NCBI RefSeq assembly: GCF_002261425.1
Contig: NZ_NEVJ01000002.1
Location: forward strand, 248,001 to 312,000
Source: Bordetella genomosp. 9
GTDB taxonomy: Bacteria > Pseudomonadota > Gammaproteobacteria > Burkholderiales > Burkholderiaceae_B
Length of the DNA: 64,000 nt
Direction of reading: 5' to 3'
Part shown: positions 26,948-35,341 of the stretch, in pieces
How positions within the stretch are numbered: position 1 is the stretch's first letter
Layout: the number at the start of each line of letters is the position of its first letter
The notes under the pieces: model-generated
Databases searched by the model: none
Seen by the model: the letters and a program-made list of their open reading frames with translations, nothing else
Told to the model about the DNA's origin: nothing
Made by a program: the position numbers and the translations under genes

Positions 26948-27005
26948 ACGCCGCGCCGGTCGCGGCCGGTGCGGCCGCGACGACGCGCGCGATGGGAGCA
27001 GCAGC

Positions 27006-27881
27006 ATGAAGCCAGATCTCGCGGCGGTGGAAGAAGCCGCCAAGGACCTTTACATCCGCGCCTTGAAAATCCTGCCGCCGGACGTCAAGGCCGGCATAGA
27101 CAGGTTGGCCGCCGATGAAACGCACGAAGTCGCGCGCGGTGTGCTGCAGACCATGCGCACCAATATCCGCGTCGCCGAGGACAACGAGAACCTGCTGTGC
27201 CAGGACACCGGCATACCCATCTACAACGTCGCCATCGGCCGCAACGTCCAGGTCGACGGCCACGCGTTGAAGCAGGCCATCCGCCGGGGCTGCGAGCGGG
27301 CCACGCGCGAGCATCCGCTGCGATCGTCGGTCGTGCATCCGCTGACGCGCGGCAACAACCACACCTCCTGCGGCTTCGAGGTGCCCGTCATCCATATCGA
27401 TTTCGACGAGGCGCCGGACCGCCTGTCCATCGAGATGATTCCCAAGGGCAGCGGCTCGGAGAACAACTCCTTCCTGAAGATGGCGGTCCCGGCGGAAGGC
27501 ATCGACGCCATCAAGACCTTCGTGGTCGATTGCGTCATCGCGGCGGGCGGCAAGACCTGTCCGCCGACCATCGTGGGCGTGGGCGTGGGCGGGACGTCGG
27601 ATCTCTGCGTGGCGCTGGCCAAGCGCGCGGCGACGCGGCCGCTGGGCACGCAATGCGCGGATCCGGAGGGCGCGCGGCTGGAGCAGGTGCTGTCGGCCGC
27701 GGTCAACCAGCTGGGCGTGGGGCCGCAAGGCCTGGGCGGCGATGGCACGGCGTTCGCCGTGCACATCGAGCTGGCCCATACCCACATCACCATGAACCCG
27801 GTGGCGGTGAACATGCAATGCCACTCGGCGCGGCGGGCCCGCGCCGTCATCACGCCGCAAGGCATCGATTACGGATTCTGA
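27006..27881 (+). CDS. Class I fumarase/tartrate dehydratase-like alpha subunit
   Basis: A 291-residue hydro-lyase subunit matching the N-terminal domain of class I fumarases (TtdA/FumA type). Likely 4Fe-4S ligands are Cys65 (LLCQDTG), Cys184 (KTCPPTI) and Cys273 (MQCHSARRAR). GRNNHTSCGFEV-like GNNHTSCGFEVP and GSGSENNSFLKM are family substrate-site motifs. It makes one enzyme with the beta subunit 2 bp downstream. Fumarate, tartrate and mesaconate are all possible substrates for this family. Confidence 0.9.
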   Translation: MKPDLAAVEEAAKDLYIRALKILPPDVKAGIDRLAADETHEVARGVLQTMRTNIRVAEDNENLLCQDTGIPIYNVAIGRNVQVDGHALKQAIRRGCERATREHPLRSSVVHPLTRGNNHTSCGFEVPVIHIDFDEAPDRLSIEMIPKGSGSENNSFLKMAVPAEGIDAIKTFVVDCVIAAGGKTCPPTIVGVGVGGTSDLCVALAKRAATRPLGTQCADPEGARLEQVLSAAVNQLGVGPQGLGGDGTAFAVHIELAHTHITMNPVAVNMQCHSARRARAVITPQGIDYGF

Positions 27882-27883
27882 CC

Positions 27884-28498
27884 ATGGCGCACCACGAACT
27901 GATCATGCCGGTGACCGAGGCGCAGGCGCGGCAGCTGCGCGTCAACGATACCGTCACCTTGCAGCGCACGCTCTACGGCATCCGCGACGCCACGCAGATC
28001 CACATGTTCGACAAGGGCCGCAGGACGCGCATGGACCTGGCGGGCCATGCGGTCATCCATACCGCGCCCAATGTCCGCAAGGTGCCGCCCAGCGACGCGC
28101 ACCCGGCGGGCTATGAGCCCGTCTGCATCGGCACGACCACGTCCGACCGCATGGAGCGCTTCACGCGGCCGCTGATGCAGCAGTACGGCGTGCGGCTGGT
28201 GATCGGCAAGGGCGGCCTGCGGCAGGGCTCGCAGGATGCCTTCCGCGAACTGGGCGGCGCCTACCTGGCCATCATCGGCGGCACGGCGGCGCTCGAGACC
28301 ACCTGGATCGAGCAGATCGAGGACGTCGACCTCGACGACCTGAACCCCGAATCGCTGTGGCGCTTCCGTATCCGCGACTTCGGTCCGCTGCTGGTCGCGA
28401 TGGACAGCCACGGCGCCAGCCTGTACGACGCCGTCAGGCAGGACACCGAGGCGCGCCGCGCCGCCGTCCTGGCCGGCCTGGGAGTCAGCGCGTCATGA
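27884..28498 (+). CDS. Class I fumarase/tartrate dehydratase-like beta subunit
   Basis: A 204-residue subunit matching the C-terminal domain of class I fumarases (TtdB/FumA C-terminus). It contains the motifs VCIGTTTSDRMERFT and VIGKGGL, with an acidic DVDLDDLNPESLWRFRI region. The start codon is separated from the alpha-subunit stop by 2 bp, and its stop overlaps the flavoprotein start. The split alpha/beta form is usual for tartrate or mesaconate dehydratases and for many non-enteric fumarases. Confidence 0.9.
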   Translation: MAHHELIMPVTEAQARQLRVNDTVTLQRTLYGIRDATQIHMFDKGRRTRMDLAGHAVIHTAPNVRKVPPSDAHPAGYEPVCIGTTTSDRMERFTRPLMQQYGVRLVIGKGGLRQGSQDAFRELGGAYLAIIGGTAALETTWIEQIEDVDLDDLNPESLWRFRIRDFGPLLVAMDSHGASLYDAVRQDTEARRAAVLAGLGVSAS

Positions 28499-30231
28499 AC
28501 CTGGCCCAGCCCATCAAACGCCTGCGCACCGATATCCTGATCCTGGGCGCCGGCGGCGCGGGATTGTTCGCGGCGCTTCACGCGCATCAACGCGCGCCCG
28601 ATCTGTCGATCACCGTGGCCGTCAAGGGCCTGCTCGGCAAATGCGGCTGCACGCGCATGGTGCAGGGCGGCTACAACGTCGCGCTGGCGCCCGGCGATTC
28701 GGTGGAACGCCACTTCATGGACACCATTGAAGGCAGCAAGTGGCTGGCGAACCAGGACCTGGCATGGACGCTGGTCAGTACCGCCATCGAGCGCATCCAC
28801 GAACTGGAAAACGAGCTGGGCTGCTTCTTCGACCGCAACCCGGACGGCACGGTGCATCAGAAGGCCTTCGCCGGACAGACCTTCGACCGGACCGTCCACA
28901 AGGGTGACCTGACCGGCATCGAGATCATCAATCGCCTGGCCGAACAGGTATGGCGGCGCGGCATCGGCAGGCTGGAGGAACATCGCGCGCTGGCCCTGGT
29001 GCGCGGCGCCGACGGCGAGTCGCTGGCGGGCGTGCTGATGATAGACGTGCGTACCGGCGGCTTCGTTTTCGTGCAGGCGCGCGCGGTGCTGCTGGCGACT
29101 GGCGGCGGCCCGACCATGTACAAGTACCACACGCCGTCCGGCGACAAGAGCTGCGACGGACTGGCCATGGCCCTGGCGGCGGGCCTGCCGCTGCGCGATA
29201 TGGAGATGGTGCAATTCCATCCCACCGGGCTGCTGGCCGGCACCCAGACGCGCATGACCGGCACCGTTCTGGAAGAAGGCCTGCGCGGCGCCGGCGGCTA
29301 CCTGTTGAACGGCGACAAGGAGCGGTTCATGGAGCGCTACGATGCGCGCGCCGACCGGGCCACCCGCGATATCGTCTCGCGCGGCATCTATGCGGAAATG
29401 CGCGCCGGACGCACGTCTCCCAACGGGGGCGTCTATATCCAGATGCACCACCTGGGCGTCGACGAGGTGCGGCGCCAGTTCAAGGGCATGGTGGAGCGCT
29501 GCGCCGACTGCGGTTTCGACCTGGCCGGCGGCCTGGTCGAAGTGGTGCCCACGGCGCATTACATGATGGGCGGCGTGGTGTTCCAGCCGGACTGCCGGAC
29601 GGCGCTGCGCGGCCTGTTCGCGGCCGGCGAGGACACCGGCGGCGTGCACGGCGCGAACCGCCTGGGCGGCAACGGCGTGGCAAACTCCACCGTGTTCGGC
29701 GGCATCGCCGGCGACAGCATGGCGGACTGGGTGCGGCAGGAAGGACAATGGCACGCGCCCGACGAGGCGGCCATCACCGCCGCGGTCGACGACGCGCTGG
29801 CGCCCTTCGCGCGGCCGGCGGACGGATTGAACGCCATACGCGAAGCCCTGTACGACTGCATGTGGGACGACGTGGGCATCATGCGCGACGCCACGGGCCT
29901 GCTGCGCGCCCGCGGCACGCTGGCCGGCCTGCGCGATCGCCTGGCGCTGACCGGCGTGGCCGGCGCGGACCGGGCGTTCAATCCGACCTGGCATGACTGG
30001 CTGAACCTGCGCAGCCTGATCACCGTCAGCCAGGTCATCACCGAAGCGGCGCTGGCCCGCGAGGATTCGCGCGGCGCCCATTTCCGGGAAGACTTTCCCC
30101 TGGCCGGCGATATGCTGGGGTCCGCCTACACGGTGGCGCGGTGGCGGGACGGCGCGGTGGGCATCGCGCGCGAGCCTGTCGGCTTCACGCGCGTCGCGCC
30201 GGGAACGACGCTGCTGCGCGACGCCGCCTGA
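28495..30231 (+). CDS. SDH/FRD-type flavoprotein subunit
   Basis: A 578-residue FAD enzyme subunit related to SdhA/FrdA. The Rossmann motif ILILGAGGAGLFAALHA is at 14-30, the FAD-attachment region contains KGLLGKCGCTRMVQGGYN, and the active site has MVQFHPTGL and a VFGGIAGD region. The attachment His is not obvious: the usual GHTxAAQGG/SHT context is replaced by CGCTRMVQGG, so the flavin may be non-covalent. It completes the complex begun 4 kb upstream. Oxidation of a succinate-like dicarboxylate, or the reverse, is likely. Confidence 0.88.
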   Translation: MNLAQPIKRLRTDILILGAGGAGLFAALHAHQRAPDLSITVAVKGLLGKCGCTRMVQGGYNVALAPGDSVERHFMDTIEGSKWLANQDLAWTLVSTAIERIHELENELGCFFDRNPDGTVHQKAFAGQTFDRTVHKGDLTGIEIINRLAEQVWRRGIGRLEEHRALALVRGADGESLAGVLMIDVRTGGFVFVQARAVLLATGGGPTMYKYHTPSGDKSCDGLAMALAAGLPLRDMEMVQFHPTGLLAGTQTRMTGTVLEEGLRGAGGYLLNGDKERFMERYDARADRATRDIVSRGIYAEMRAGRTSPNGGVYIQMHHLGVDEVRRQFKGMVERCADCGFDLAGGLVEVVPTAHYMMGGVVFQPDCRTALRGLFAAGEDTGGVHGANRLGGNGVANSTVFGGIAGDSMADWVRQEGQWHAPDEAAITAAVDDALAPFARPADGLNAIREALYDCMWDDVGIMRDATGLLRARGTLAGLRDRLALTGVAGADRAFNPTWHDWLNLRSLITVSQVITEAALAREDSRGAHFREDFPLAGDMLGSAYTVARWRDGAVGIAREPVGFTRVAPGTTLLRDAA

Positions 30232-30244
30232 CGGCGGCCGCGGC

Positions 30245-31027
30245 TCACCCGGCGATCGCGTTCGCCAGCAGGCTGATGCTGCCCAGGATCAGCACCGTCC
30301 ACAGCAGGCGGAAGATGTGCGCGGGCGAGATGCGGTGCCGCAGCCAGGAGCCCACGCGCATGCCGAATAGGCAGCAGGGCACCAGCCACACCATCAGGGC
30401 CAGCACGGCGGGCTGCAGCAGCAGCCCCGTGATCGCGAACATCACCAGGCGGGTCACGCCGGTGAGCATGATCAGGGTGCCGACCGTCGCCCGCAATGCA
30501 TGGCGGTCTTCCAGCCGGCCCGCCAGGTAGATCGTGTACAGGGGCCCGCCGGTGCCGAACATCGCCGTGAGTCCGCCGCCGCCCACGCCCAGGGGAATGG
30601 CCCAGCCCGCGCTCAAGCGGCGGAAGACGTCGCCGCCGCGCAGACGCCAGAGCGAGTAGCCGAGCACGCCTACGCCGAGCACGATCAGCAGCGGCCGCTC
30701 CGGGACGTACATCAGCATGCCCAGGCCGGCGACCATGCCGAGCAGCATCCATGGAACGATGCGGCGCAACTCCGTCATCTCCACGTCGCGGCGGCTGGTG
30801 GCGCCCAGCAGCATGCCGGAGACCATGTCGCACACCAGCATGATGGGCACCGCGCGGTGCAGGGGCATGACCTGTGTCAGCAACGGCATGGCGACGATGG
30901 CCGAGCCGAAGCCCGTCATCCCGAAAATGATGTAGCCGCCGGTCAGCGCCATGCCGGCGACCAGTAGCGGCCATGGGTCCACGCCGGTGACGGACGCGCC
31001 CAGATGCGATACCAGGAAATCCCACAT
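30245..31027 (-). CDS. TauE/SafE-family sulfite/anion exporter-like membrane protein
   Basis: A 260-residue inner-membrane protein with eight or so hydrophobic segments in two halves. GMTGFGSAIVAMPLL in the first half and GVGGGGLTAMFGTGGPLYTIYL in the second are the family's repeated motifs. It exports small anions such as sulfite or sulfoacetate in studied cases. It lies 21 bp after the ThDP-enzyme gene on the same strand and converges on the flavoprotein gene. Confidence 0.88.
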   Translation of the reverse strand: MWDFLVSHLGASVTGVDPWPLLVAGMALTGGYIIFGMTGFGSAIVAMPLLTQVMPLHRAVPIMLVCDMVSGMLLGATSRRDVEMTELRRIVPWMLLGMVAGLGMLMYVPERPLLIVLGVGVLGYSLWRLRGGDVFRRLSAGWAIPLGVGGGGLTAMFGTGGPLYTIYLAGRLEDRHALRATVGTLIMLTGVTRLVMFAITGLLLQPAVLALMVWLVPCCLFGMRVGSWLRHRISPAHIFRLLWTVLILGSISLLANAIAG

Positions 31028-31048
31028 CGTCGTCGATCCTGGCGCGGC

Positions 31049-32695
31049 TCAGGCGCCCGCCGGACGGCTGACGGTGGGGGCGGGCAAGCCTTCGATCATG
31101 ATGTTCAGGCAGGCCGGCAGCCCCGAACGATAGGCCTCGTCGATGGCCGGCGCCACCTGCGCCGGGTCGGTCACCTGTCTGCCGAAGCCGCCGAACGCCG
31201 CGGTGACCGCGTCGTAGCGCGCCGGCAGCAGCTCGCAGCCGATCAGCCGGTCCTTGCCATAGTCGCGCAGCTGGATCTGGTATTCGGCGTTCCAGCGCGC
31301 GTCGTTGCCGACCACCGCGATGAAAGGCAGGCGATAGCGCACCGCCGTGTCCATTTCGGCGGTGTGGAAGCCGAAGGTGCCGTCGCCCATCACGGTGACC
31401 ACCGGGGCATCCGGGCGCGCCAGGCGCGCGGCCAGCGCGAAGGGCAGGGCCGCGCCGATGGAACCGGCCACGCCGTTCACCACCCGGTTCGGCGCATGCA
31501 GGCAGGCTTGCGCCCATTGGCCGATTTCGCCGCCGTCGGCGATGAGTACGGAGTCGGGATGGCTGTCCAGCAGCCGCTGCACGGGCGCCAGCGCCTGGAC
31601 GGGATGCATGCGGCCGGGCAGGGTGGAAGAGGCCGTCCGCCAGGCCTCGGGTCTGTAGGCGATGGCGTCGCGCACGTCCTGCGTCCACGATCCGTGCCGT
31701 GGCGATCTGGCGGATGCCATGGCGGCCCGCAGCAACGCGTTCATCGCCGATGCCGCGTCGGCCAGGGCCCACGCCTCCAGCCGCGATCCCACCGCCCGGC
31801 GCGTGCGTTCGAGCTCGGGCGCATCGGCATCGACCTGCAGGAAAACGCAGTCGGCCGCGATGGCGGGCGGCTTGCCGAACTTCAGCGTGAAATCCACGCG
31901 CTTGCCCAGCAGCAGGATGCAATCGGCCTGCGCCAGCATTTGCGCGAAGGCGCCCAGGCTGGGATCGGCGACGCCGCGCGGGCTTTCCATGCCGATGACG
32001 GGGATGCCGCTGGCGGCCTCCAGTTCGCGTGCACGCGCGAGCGCCGGTCCCATCATGGCGGCCGGGCCGGTCAGGATCAGCGGCCGCCGCGCGGCCCGCA
32101 GTCGTTCGAGCAGGGACGCGGCGACGCCTGCATCCAGCGCCTGCGCGATGGCATCGAAGGATTGCGGCGCATCGGTTTGCGAGGTGCATGCCGCTTCCAG
32201 CGCATCGGTAGGCAGGCCCAGGCTGACCGGACCCGGGCGTGCCGAACGGGCGATGCGCATGGCCGTGCCGACCTCGCCGGCCATGGCGTCGGCGTTGCCG
32301 ACCGTGGCGGACCATTTGGCCAGCGGTTCCGCGACGTCGGCCTGGCGCATTTCCTGGAAGGCACCCATGCCGATCTGGTTGTTGGGCGCGTGGCCGGACA
32401 GCAGCAGCACCGGCGATTCCGCCATCGACGCGGTGTACAGCGCCGACACCGCATTGGCGTGGCCGGGCCCGCCGGTGACCATGGCCACGCCGACTTCTCC
32501 CGTCAAGCGCGCCCAGGCATCGGCCATATGCACCGCGGCGGCCTCGTGGCGCACGTGCACCAGCTGGATGTTGGCGTCGATGCACGCATCGAACACCGGC
32601 ATGATGTGATTGCCGGACAGCGTAAAGATGCGCTTGACGCCGGCGGCGCCCAAGGTCTGCACGAGCGCGTCGGCGCCATTGCGGGATCGGGTCAT
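31049..32695 (-). CDS. Thiamine-diphosphate-dependent enzyme (IlvB/benzoylformate-decarboxylase-like)
   Basis: A 548-residue enzyme with the three domains of the pyruvate-oxidase/acetolactate-synthase family. The catalytic Glu lies in VRHEAAAVHMADAWAR (near residue 50), followed by GGPGHANAVSAL. The ThDP/Mg motif GDGTFGFHTAEMDTAVRYRLPFIAVVGN is near residues 435-462. The ATG at 32695 is chosen from homology to MTRSRNGADALV. Acetolactate synthesis is unlikely without an IlvN partner; a 2-oxo-acid decarboxylase or sulfonate-related carboligase is possible. It is cotranscribed with the TauE-like gene and probably the Bug gene upstream. Confidence 0.88.
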   Translation of the reverse strand: MTRSRNGADALVQTLGAAGVKRIFTLSGNHIMPVFDACIDANIQLVHVRHEAAAVHMADAWARLTGEVGVAMVTGGPGHANAVSALYTASMAESPVLLLSGHAPNNQIGMGAFQEMRQADVAEPLAKWSATVGNADAMAGEVGTAMRIARSARPGPVSLGLPTDALEAACTSQTDAPQSFDAIAQALDAGVAASLLERLRAARRPLILTGPAAMMGPALARARELEAASGIPVIGMESPRGVADPSLGAFAQMLAQADCILLLGKRVDFTLKFGKPPAIAADCVFLQVDADAPELERTRRAVGSRLEAWALADAASAMNALLRAAMASARSPRHGSWTQDVRDAIAYRPEAWRTASSTLPGRMHPVQALAPVQRLLDSHPDSVLIADGGEIGQWAQACLHAPNRVVNGVAGSIGAALPFALAARLARPDAPVVTVMGDGTFGFHTAEMDTAVRYRLPFIAVVGNDARWNAEYQIQLRDYGKDRLIGCELLPARYDAVTAAFGGFGRQVTDPAQVAPAIDEAYRSGLPACLNIMIEGLPAPTVSRPAGA

Positions 32696-32721
32696 GATGC
32701 GGTCTTCCTCCGATTGTGGTT

Positions 32722-33783
32722 CTACTTGATCTGTATGTTCAGCTTGCCGCCCAGGTCGCGGAACAGGCGGTACTGTTCTTCCGCGAAGCGCGCGGTGGCG
32801 GCCGGCGCCATGACGTTCGGCACGGAACCGATATTGCGCACGCCGGCCAGCCATTCGTTGTCCCTGGACAAGCGTAGCAGCACATCGGCCCATTGCCGCA
32901 CCAGGGGCGCCGGCATGCCGGGCGGGCCGTACAGCGCGCTCCAGCCGCTGATGCGTTCCAACTGGGGAAAGCCGGCTTCCTTGGCGGTGGGCACGTCGGG
33001 CAATTCGGGCAGGCGCTGCGCGGTGGTAGTGACCAGTGCGCGCAGGCGGCCGGCCTTGACGTTGCCGATCAGGGCCGTGACGTTGTTGCAGCTGAACTGC
33101 ACTTCCCTGGACAACACGGCCGCCGTCGCCTCGCCGCCGCCCTTGTAGACGATCTGCGCGGCGGCCTGCGGCGGCAGGCCGGCGGCATCCAGCAGCATCT
33201 GGGTCGCCAGGTTCAGCACGGTGGCCGGGCCGGATGTACTGTAGTTGAGCTTGCCCGGCTGGTCGCGGATGGCCTGCACAAGTTCGCCCAGGGTGCGGTA
33301 GGGCGCGTCGCCGTTGACGACGCACACCATGGGGTTCAGGTCGAGCAGGCCCAGGGGCGTGAAGTCGTTCCACTTGTATTTCAGGTCAGCCTGCAGCGCG
33401 GGCAGGATGGCTTGCGAGCCGACGCGCGCCAGCAGCAGCGTGTAGCCGTCGGGCGCCGCTTCGCGGACGAACATCGAGCCGATCGCGCCGTTGGCGCCGC
33501 CCTTGTTCAGCACCACCATGGGTTGGGGCAGCATGGCCTGCACCGCCTTGGCCAGGTTGCGCGCCGCCAGGTCGGCATCGCCGCCGGCGCTGAAGGGCAC
33601 GACGATGGTGATCGGGTGTTCGGGATAGCGAGGCTCGGCCGCCGCCGCCGCCGCGTTCAGGGCGCAGGCGAGCAGGGCGGCACAGGTCAGGATGGCCGTG
33701 CCGCGGAATGCGGCCCGGCCGCGCGCGGGCTGCCGGTGCCTCGGACGGGCCGCGGCGAAGGCGCGGCATGCGATGCGTTTCAT
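32722..33783 (-). CDS. Bug-family solute receptor
   Basis: A 353-residue periplasmic receptor. The N-terminus is long and basic, with the hydrophobic part GTAILTCAALLACALNAAAAAA before the mature start EPRYPEHPITIVVPFSAGGDADLAARNL. GGAGGAGA precedes the ATG at 33783. A 26-bp gap separates it from the ThDP-enzyme gene, so the two are probably one operon, with the receptor catching the acid that the enzyme uses. The LysR gene at 34039 is divergent. Confidence 0.9.
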   Translation of the reverse strand: MKRIACRAFAAARPRHRQPARGRAAFRGTAILTCAALLACALNAAAAAAEPRYPEHPITIVVPFSAGGDADLAARNLAKAVQAMLPQPMVVLNKGGANGAIGSMFVREAAPDGYTLLLARVGSQAILPALQADLKYKWNDFTPLGLLDLNPMVCVVNGDAPYRTLGELVQAIRDQPGKLNYSTSGPATVLNLATQMLLDAAGLPPQAAAQIVYKGGGEATAAVLSREVQFSCNNVTALIGNVKAGRLRALVTTTAQRLPELPDVPTAKEAGFPQLERISGWSALYGPPGMPAPLVRQWADVLLRLSRDNEWLAGVRNIGSVPNVMAPAATARFAEEQYRLFRDLGGKLNIQIK

Positions 33784-34038
33784 AAGGGTCTCCTCCGGCG
33801 GCGTCCAGCCCCGCCGGGGTTGGCGCCACGCTGTTATCGATGTTTTTGTCCTGACCGGAGTCGCATTGCCGCCGGCGGCCCCCGGGATACCTTAGGGATA
33901 GCGATGCATGCGCCAGGCAGCGGCGCAGTTTATTGTTCTATATCATCTATATAAATCAAAAGCTAAATATTCTTCGGTCGAGACAAAGCAAATCTTCCTC
34001 TGCGCCGCCCCGCGCCAGAGGCGGCGCGCGCCCCAGCC
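33784..34038. promoter_or_regulatory. Divergent control region, Bug/LysR
   Basis: A 255-bp gap between divergent genes. It has a marked AT-rich block at about 33929-33970 (TATTGTTCTATATCATC then TATATAAATC) in otherwise GC-rich DNA. On the minus strand TTTATA and TAAACT (33928-33933) are 17 bp apart, a weak promoter candidate for the Bug operon. No clean palindrome was identified. Confidence 0.4.
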
Positions 34039-34995
34039 ATGTCCTCCATACGCACCCTGAAGACCTTCCTGGCCGTGGCCCGGCACGGCACCTTCGCTGC
34101 CGCCGGCAAGGAGATCGGCCTGACGCCCGCCGCGGTGGGCCTGCAGATCCGCGCGCTGGAAGAAAGCCTGAATTGCCGCCTGTTCGACCGTACCGCGCGA
34201 TCCGCCGTGCTGAACCCCGCGGGCCGCGCGCTGGTGCCGGAAGTCGCCGACATCGTGCGCCGCTACGAATCGCTGGGCACCGAGGCCGGCGGCGACGGCA
34301 TGTCCGGGACCATGGTGATAGGCGCGCTGGTGTCCGCCTTGATGGGCGCCTTCGCCGATGCGTTATGGACGGTGCGCCAGCGCTATCCGCGGCTGGATGT
34401 GCGCCTGTTCGCCGGCCTGTCCAGCGATTTCGCGATGCGGGTCGAGCGCGGCGAGCTGGACGCCGCGATCGTCACCCAGCCGCCGCATCCCTTGTCGTCC
34501 AATCTGCTGTGGACGCCGCTGTATGCGGAACCCATGATCCTGATCGTGCCGCGCAAGCCGCATTTTCCCCTGGCGTCCCGGGTGGACGACGTGCTGGGGG
34601 ATGCGCCTTTCCTGCGTTTCGAGCGCAACACCTGGACGGGGATCCTGGTGCAGGAAGTGCTGGACCGGCTGGGCGCGAGCGTGCGCGAAAGCATGGAGTT
34701 GAATTCGGTGGAGGCCATCGTCGAGCTGGTGCGGCATGGCTTCGGCGTGTCCATCGTGCCCCGCTTGGCCAACGTCGCCTGGGCGCAGGACCGTGCGCTG
34801 CGGGTCGTGCCCCTGCCGGGCGTGGAGGTCTATCGCCGCGTCGGCCTGCTGGAACGGGGCCGCCACAGCCGGATCGCCTTCACCGAAGCGGTCAAGGAAT
34901 ACTTTGCCCTGGCATCCGAAGCGCCCCAGCCGCCCCACGAGCCCGGCCCGGATGCCAGGCGCGGCACCCGCCGGAAAACCGTGGCGGCTTTCTGA
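34039..34995 (+). CDS. LysR-family transcriptional regulator
   Basis: A 318-residue regulator with the helix-turn-helix near residues 16-37 (TFAAAGKEIGLTPAAVGLQIRALE) and an effector domain with the usual EPMILIVPRKPHFPLA region. It has a Pro/Arg-rich tail at the C-terminus. No strong ribosome site precedes the ATG. It is divergent from the Bug-ThDP-TauE genes, its likely targets. Confidence 0.9.
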   Translation: MSSIRTLKTFLAVARHGTFAAAGKEIGLTPAAVGLQIRALEESLNCRLFDRTARSAVLNPAGRALVPEVADIVRRYESLGTEAGGDGMSGTMVIGALVSALMGAFADALWTVRQRYPRLDVRLFAGLSSDFAMRVERGELDAAIVTQPPHPLSSNLLWTPLYAEPMILIVPRKPHFPLASRVDDVLGDAPFLRFERNTWTGILVQEVLDRLGASVRESMELNSVEAIVELVRHGFGVSIVPRLANVAWAQDRALRVVPLPGVEVYRRVGLLERGRHSRIAFTEAVKEYFALASEAPQPPHEPGPDARRGTRRKTVAAF

Positions 34996-35068
34996 TATAG
35001 TTGCGCCCTTCCCGCGAAACCGGGTCCCGCCGTCGATCGGCGGGCGCGCCAGGATCGGGGGGGACGAC

Positions 35069-35096
35069 TTGAAGAGAAAGAAATTCGTGCTATAAT
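35069..35096 (+). promoter_or_regulatory. Sigma70 promoter of the tRNA-Arg gene
   Basis: TTGAAG at 35069-35074 and a perfect TATAAT at 35091-35096, spaced 16 bp. Transcription should begin near 35103, about 35 bases before the mature tRNA. Confidence 0.75.
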
Positions 35097-35137
35097 CTTT
35101 CTTCTTTGCAGTACAGTAGTAATTTGAGCAGTACCAA

Positions 35138-35214
35138 GCGCCCGTAGCTCAGTTGGATAGAGTACTTGGCTACGAACCAAGGGGTCGTGGGTTCGAATCC
35201 TGCCGGGCGCGCCA
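35138..35214 (+). tRNA. tRNA-Arg (anticodon ACG)
   Basis: A 77-base cloverleaf. The acceptor stem GCGCCCG pairs with CGGGCGC, the discriminator is G and the terminal CCA is encoded. The D-arm is GCTCAGTTGGATAGAGT. The anticodon arm CTTGG-CTACGAA-CCAAG has anticodon ACG, and the T-arm contains GGGTTCGAATCC. The A34 is expected to be deaminated to inosine, to read CGU, CGC and CGA. It is a single gene, not a cluster. Confidence 0.97.
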
Positions 35215-35255
35215 ATATCACTGCTTGATTGGTCAGACAATCAACTCAGGCAGTC

Positions 35256-35291
35256 AAAACGGCTTGAAGGTTCATCCTTCAAGCCGTTTTT
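35256..35291 (+). terminator. Intrinsic terminator after the tRNA
   Basis: AAAACGGCTTGAAGG and CCTTCAAGCCGTTTT form a perfect 15-bp stem around a five-base loop, ending in five T residues. The A-run on the other side means it may also serve the opposite strand, for the Bug gene that ends at 35342. Confidence 0.9.
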
Positions 35292-35341
35292 CATTTCCGG
35301 ACGGCTCGCCGTCCGACTCCTCCCGCCTGATTTATCCCGAT

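Noticed and set aside
31049..32695. Acetolactate synthase large subunit (IlvB)
   Set aside because: There is no small subunit nearby, and the context is a Bug receptor and a TauE-like exporter, so a different ThDP reaction is more likely.
35138..35214. tRNA-Arg as an integration site of a genomic island
   Set aside because: No integrase and no repeat of the tRNA 3' end was seen in the flanking DNA.
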